This document shows, one piece after another, positions 5,783-8,038 of a DNA stretch of 8,038 nt. The DNA comes from Pseudobdellovibrionaceae bacterium (GTDB taxonomy: Bacteria; Bdellovibrionota; Bdellovibrionia; Bdellovibrionales; JAMPXM01), in contig JAEUWE010000109.1 in NCBI GenBank assembly GCA_016791465.1, positions 1 through 8,038 on the forward strand, in the 5' to 3' direction. A model generated the notes under the pieces. That model had not been told where the DNA came from and ran no database searches. It saw only the letters and a program-made list of their open reading frames with translations. Position 1 is the stretch's first letter. Each line of letters opens with the position of its first letter. A program made the translations under genes and the position numbers.

Positions 5783-6208
5783 TCAAGGTGCCCAGCCGAT
5801 GACGCGGAAGTTCTCGACGAGAATCGGGTCTTGATTGGGCTCGAAGTCGCTGCGCTCAATCAGGCTCGATTCGACGAGCACTTTGGCGCCGTTGTCGTGG
5901 ATGGCGACGATGCGGAAGTAATGCCGAGTGTCATAGCCTCCGAAGCCATTTGGAACTTGAAAGACATCGTAAATATCAATGCTGGCTTTGAGCACATCGA
6001 GTTTAACTGGAGCCGCAAGCGGGTAACGTGAACGGAAGTCGCGGTCCAGAACGATTTTAACGGGGAGCGGGATAACGACGCGCGAGCTCAGGGCTGGCGG
6101 CACCTTCATACCGTAGGTTGAAACTGGGGCGGAAGCCGCGGCTGACATTGAGCTCGGAGCGTAGAGTGAGGTGGCAAGAATAAGGGCAGTGAGTGCAAAT
6201 TTAAGCAT
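5783..6208 (-). CDS. Small exported protein of unknown function, 141 residues
   Basis: I do not recognise the family. The protein starts MLKFALTALILATSLYA, a typical Sec signal peptide with a short basic start and hydrophobic core; cleavage probably falls in the SAAASA stretch near residues 22-27. The mature part of about 115 residues is probably beta-rich, with alternating hydrophobic strands (SRVVIPLPVKIVL, PVKLDVLKASIDIYDVF, YFRIVAIHDNGAKVLVESSL, PILVENFRVIGWAP). It has no cysteine in the mature part and no lipobox, so it is expected to be soluble in the periplasm or secreted. The ATG at 6206-6208 has AGGAGG (complement of 6213-6218) four bases upstream. It lies 74 bases upstream of thyA in the same direction and may share its promoter. 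Nothing ties it functionally to folate metabolism. Confidence 0.8.
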   Translation of the reverse strand: MLKFALTALILATSLYAPSSMSAAASAPVSTYGMKVPPALSSRVVIPLPVKIVLDRDFRSRYPLAAPVKLDVLKASIDIYDVFQVPNGFGGYDTRHYFRIVAIHDNGAKVLVESSLIERSDFEPNQDPILVENFRVIGWAP

Positions 6209-6324
6209 GAGTCCTCCTGACGATGTTCAAGCTTATTCACCTCCAAGTGATGCGCAAAGACCAGGCATGACGCAGGCTGTGTTTTTTGTTTACAGACGGT
6301 CGTTTGTCCTCGAGAACACTGGGC
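6209..6324. promoter_or_regulatory. Divergent promoter region
   Basis: 116 bases between the start of the small exported protein (minus) and the HD-domain protein (plus). Promoters for both the exported protein-thyA-folA cluster and the HD-hydratase pair should lie here. I could not pick convincing minus-35/minus-10 pairs on either strand. A T-rich run (6282-6287) is the most notable local feature. Confidence 0.4.
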
Positions 6325-7623
6325 ATGGAAATCAAAGATCCGATACATGGTTCCATTGCGTTGAGCGATGCGGAAGAGGCCGTCCTTGAGACGCCGGAGT
6401 TCCAGCGCCTGCGCCAAATCAAGCAGCTTGGATTTGCTGAGTACAGCTTTCCCGGCGCAACACACACGCGCTTCTTGCATTCGGTCGGAGTCATGCATTT
6501 GGCGGGGCTCGCATTTGATTCGATTTTTCGCTCGTTTAAGTTTTCAAATGAGGCGACGCGGACGCGGTTGAGGCAGGTCGTGCGCCTTGGAGCGCTCTTG
6601 CATGATACCGGGCATGGACCGCTCTCGCACACCACCGAAGTGGTTATGCCAAGAGTCGACACGCTGAATGTCGGTGTCTATTCCAGTCGCGAACGTGGCT
6701 ATGCTGTTGACCCTAAGCGGACGGCGACCCACGAGGACTATACCATCAAGATGGTGACCGACTCGGCGCTCTCAAAATGTATCGCGAAGTCGTTTAAAGA
6801 TCTGACTGGTCATCACATCGCCTGTCTTATTGATCGCGGTCTCAAGGCTCCGGATGATTTCTTTATCGACCAGGGTTTGGATTTTCGGCCCATTCTATCG
6901 CAAGTGGTCAGTTCAGAGATGGACGTCGATCGAATGGATTACCTCGAGCGCGACGCCTATTTTTGCGGGACGAACTATGGGCGAGTGGAGCTTGAATGGT
7001 TGATTGGCAACCTCACGTTTCATGAGTCCAAGGGCAAGGTGCACTTGGCGCTGAATCGTCGTGCGCTCTATACCTTCGATGATTTCCTGATCTCGCGCCA
7101 TCACATGTATCTGATGGTCTACTTCCATCACAAGAGCATCATTTTTGAAGAGATGCTTCAGCGCTATCTCGACTCTAAGGATTGTACTTACTATTTGCCG
7201 TCCCATATCGATGAGTATTTGCGCTGTTCGGATTTTTCTCTCTATGAGCATCTGGCAACGCAATCGAACGAATGGGCCAAGCGAATTGCAACTCGTCGTC
7301 CATTCCGAATGTTGTCAGAGGTGCACGCGACCGAGGCTTCCGTAAGGCCTGCAAAAATTTGTGCGGCTCTCGATGGCGAGGGGATTTCGACGATCCACTC
7401 GAGCTCGGCAACGCGTCTTTCGAAGTATCACGCGACACAGGATCAAGAGGCATTTCCAATCTTCGTTGTCGACGATTACGATACTCGAGAAAAACCAGTG
7501 CCGATTGAAAAAGTGACGCGAGTATTTCAACAGTACGAAGAGACCCGTATGATTGAACGCATCTACGTGGCGCCGGAAAACTATTCGCGGGCAAAAAAAA
7601 TAATTTCTGATCGCAAGTTGTAA
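6325..7623 (+). CDS. HD-domain phosphohydrolase, dNTPase-like (COG1078 type)
   Basis: A 432-residue cytoplasmic metal-dependent phosphohydrolase of the HD superfamily, related to bacterial dGTPases and SAMHD1. It opens with IKDPIHGSI (3-11), then PEFQRLRQIKQLGFAEYSFPGATHTRFLHSVG (24-55, with the first metal-ligand His52). The HD pair His93-Asp94 sits in LGALLHDTGHGPLSH (88-102), and Asp202 lies in the hallmark MDVDRMDYLERDAYFCGTNYG. The second half is helical and ends with a basic EKVTRVFQQYEETRMIERIYV region. The metal-binding residues all look intact. Substrate is not certain; dNTPs are the family precedent. I chose ATG 6325 because the conserved family N-terminus begins there. A TTG at 6286 would add 13 unrelated residues, and neither start has a strong ribosome binding site. 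The next gene starts 16 bases after the stop. Confidence 0.92.
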   Translation: MEIKDPIHGSIALSDAEEAVLETPEFQRLRQIKQLGFAEYSFPGATHTRFLHSVGVMHLAGLAFDSIFRSFKFSNEATRTRLRQVVRLGALLHDTGHGPLSHTTEVVMPRVDTLNVGVYSSRERGYAVDPKRTATHEDYTIKMVTDSALSKCIAKSFKDLTGHHIACLIDRGLKAPDDFFIDQGLDFRPILSQVVSSEMDVDRMDYLERDAYFCGTNYGRVELEWLIGNLTFHESKGKVHLALNRRALYTFDDFLISRHHMYLMVYFHHKSIIFEEMLQRYLDSKDCTYYLPSHIDEYLRCSDFSLYEHLATQSNEWAKRIATRRPFRMLSEVHATEASVRPAKICAALDGEGISTIHSSSATRLSKYHATQDQEAFPIFVVDDYDTREKPVPIEKVTRVFQQYEETRMIERIYVAPENYSRAKKIISDRKL

Positions 7624-7625
7624 AA

Positions 7626-7633
7626 AGGGAGAG
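7626..7633 (+). promoter_or_regulatory. Ribosome binding site of the hydratase gene
   Basis: AGGGAGAG lies immediately after the HD gene stop (7621-7623) and six bases before the ATG at 7640. It fixes the start and leaves no room for a separate promoter in the 16-base gap. Confidence 0.6.
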
Positions 7634-7639
7634 AGCGAG

Positions 7640-8038
7640 ATGGGTGAAACCGCAGTGAAACGAATGCCTAAAGTCGGTGAAACGGCGAGCCTGACACTGA
7701 CAATCACTGACGACATGGTTCGGCGTTTCGCGGAACTTTCAGGCGATAGCAATCCCGTACATCTCGATGATGAATATGCGGCGAAGACACGATTCAAGCG
7801 TCGAATTGCCCATGGGATGTTGGTTTCGTCGACATTCTCAAAACTTGCGGGTATGCAGCTCCCAGGGCCAGGAACAATCATCGTGAGCCAAGAGACGCGT
7901 TACAAGGCCCCGTGTTACATCGGCGACACCGTGACCGCACAATTGAAGATTGTGAACGTGCGCGAGGACAAGCCCATCATTAAAATTGAAAACACGATTC
8001 ACAACCAGAATGGCGATTTGCTCACCGAAGGCGAAGCG
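7640..8038 (+). CDS. MaoC/PhaJ-type (R)-specific enoyl-CoA hydratase, C-terminus cut by window edge
   Basis: 133 codons are open to the window end. The protein has a hot-dog fold signature of MaoC-like dehydratases: RRFAELSGDSNPVHLDDEYA with the catalytic pair Asp36 and His41 (the hydratase D-x4-H motif), then FKRRIAHGMLVSS, the LPGPGTIIVSQ strand, and APCYIGDTV. In PhaJ enzymes this site hydrates trans-2-enoyl-CoA to (R)-3-hydroxyacyl-CoA, linking beta-oxidation to polyhydroxyalkanoate or other (R)-hydroxyacyl products. The actual substrate is not readable here; acyl-CoA versus acyl-ACP specificity remains open. Family members are about 135-160 residues, so little is missing. The ATG follows a purine-rich AGGGAGAG (7626-7633). 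It begins 16 bases after the HD gene, so the two are likely co-transcribed, although no metabolic link between them is obvious. Confidence 0.9.
   Translation, partial: MGETAVKRMPKVGETASLTLTITDDMVRRFAELSGDSNPVHLDDEYAAKTRFKRRIAHGMLVSSTFSKLAGMQLPGPGTIIVSQETRYKAPCYIGDTVTAQLKIVNVREDKPIIKIENTIHNQNGDLLTEGEA

Noticed and set aside
6286..6324. TTG start giving the HD protein 13 extra residues
   Set aside because: No ribosome binding site; the conserved family N-terminus begins at the ATG at 6325.
1..8038. Mobile elements, CRISPR arrays, tRNA genes, defence or toxin-antitoxin systems
   Set aside because: No transposase or integrase motifs, no regularly spaced direct repeats, no cloverleaf, and no toxin-antitoxin-like gene pair was found; every sizeable gene belongs to a housekeeping, motility or exported-protein class.

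Overview
The window looks like ordinary chromosomal DNA from a flagellated Gram-negative bacterium of mid-range GC. Short flagellins in tandem single-gene units, exported proteins and a compact folate/nucleotide gene set fit a member of the Bdellovibrionota such as Bdellovibrio. That assignment is an inference from gene content; no 16S rRNA or ribosomal marker is present.

Layout. Positions 1-495 (minus strand) are the first 165 codons of a flagellin whose 3' end lies off the left edge. A 487-base intergenic stretch follows, with four inverted repeats, one of which has a U-tract and looks like a terminator for the next flagellin. A complete 282-residue flagellin occupies 983-1831 (minus), preceded by a leader with a candidate sigma-28 promoter. 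A 104-residue protein of unknown function (2098-2412, minus) is divergent from a long exported protein (2605-4293, plus) that carries an H-x3-D-x3-H metal-site-like motif. That gene converges on a minus-strand cluster of a small exported protein, thymidylate synthase (thyA) and dihydrofolate reductase (folA). thyA and folA overlap by 4 bases. Divergent from this cluster, on the plus strand, are an HD-domain phosphohydrolase of the dNTPase-like type (6325-7623) and, 16 bases later, a MaoC/PhaJ-type (R)-enoyl-CoA hydratase that runs off the right edge.

How the genes fit together. ThyA makes dTMP and consumes methylene-tetrahydrofolate, yielding dihydrofolate, which FolA reduces back to tetrahydrofolate. 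Their overlap suggests coupled translation. The HD protein belongs to a superfamily that includes dNTP triphosphohydrolases, so both sides of the 6209-6324 divergent region may touch nucleotide pools, although the HD protein's substrate cannot be read from sequence. The tandem flagellins supply filament subunits, and their separate leaders suggest independent expression.

I found no tRNA, rRNA, CRISPR array, insertion sequence or integrase, and no clearly new multi-gene system. The least explained items are the exported H-x3-D-x3-H protein, the 104-residue protein beside the flagellins, the small exported protein upstream of thyA, and the hairpins and shared short motifs around the flagellin genes.
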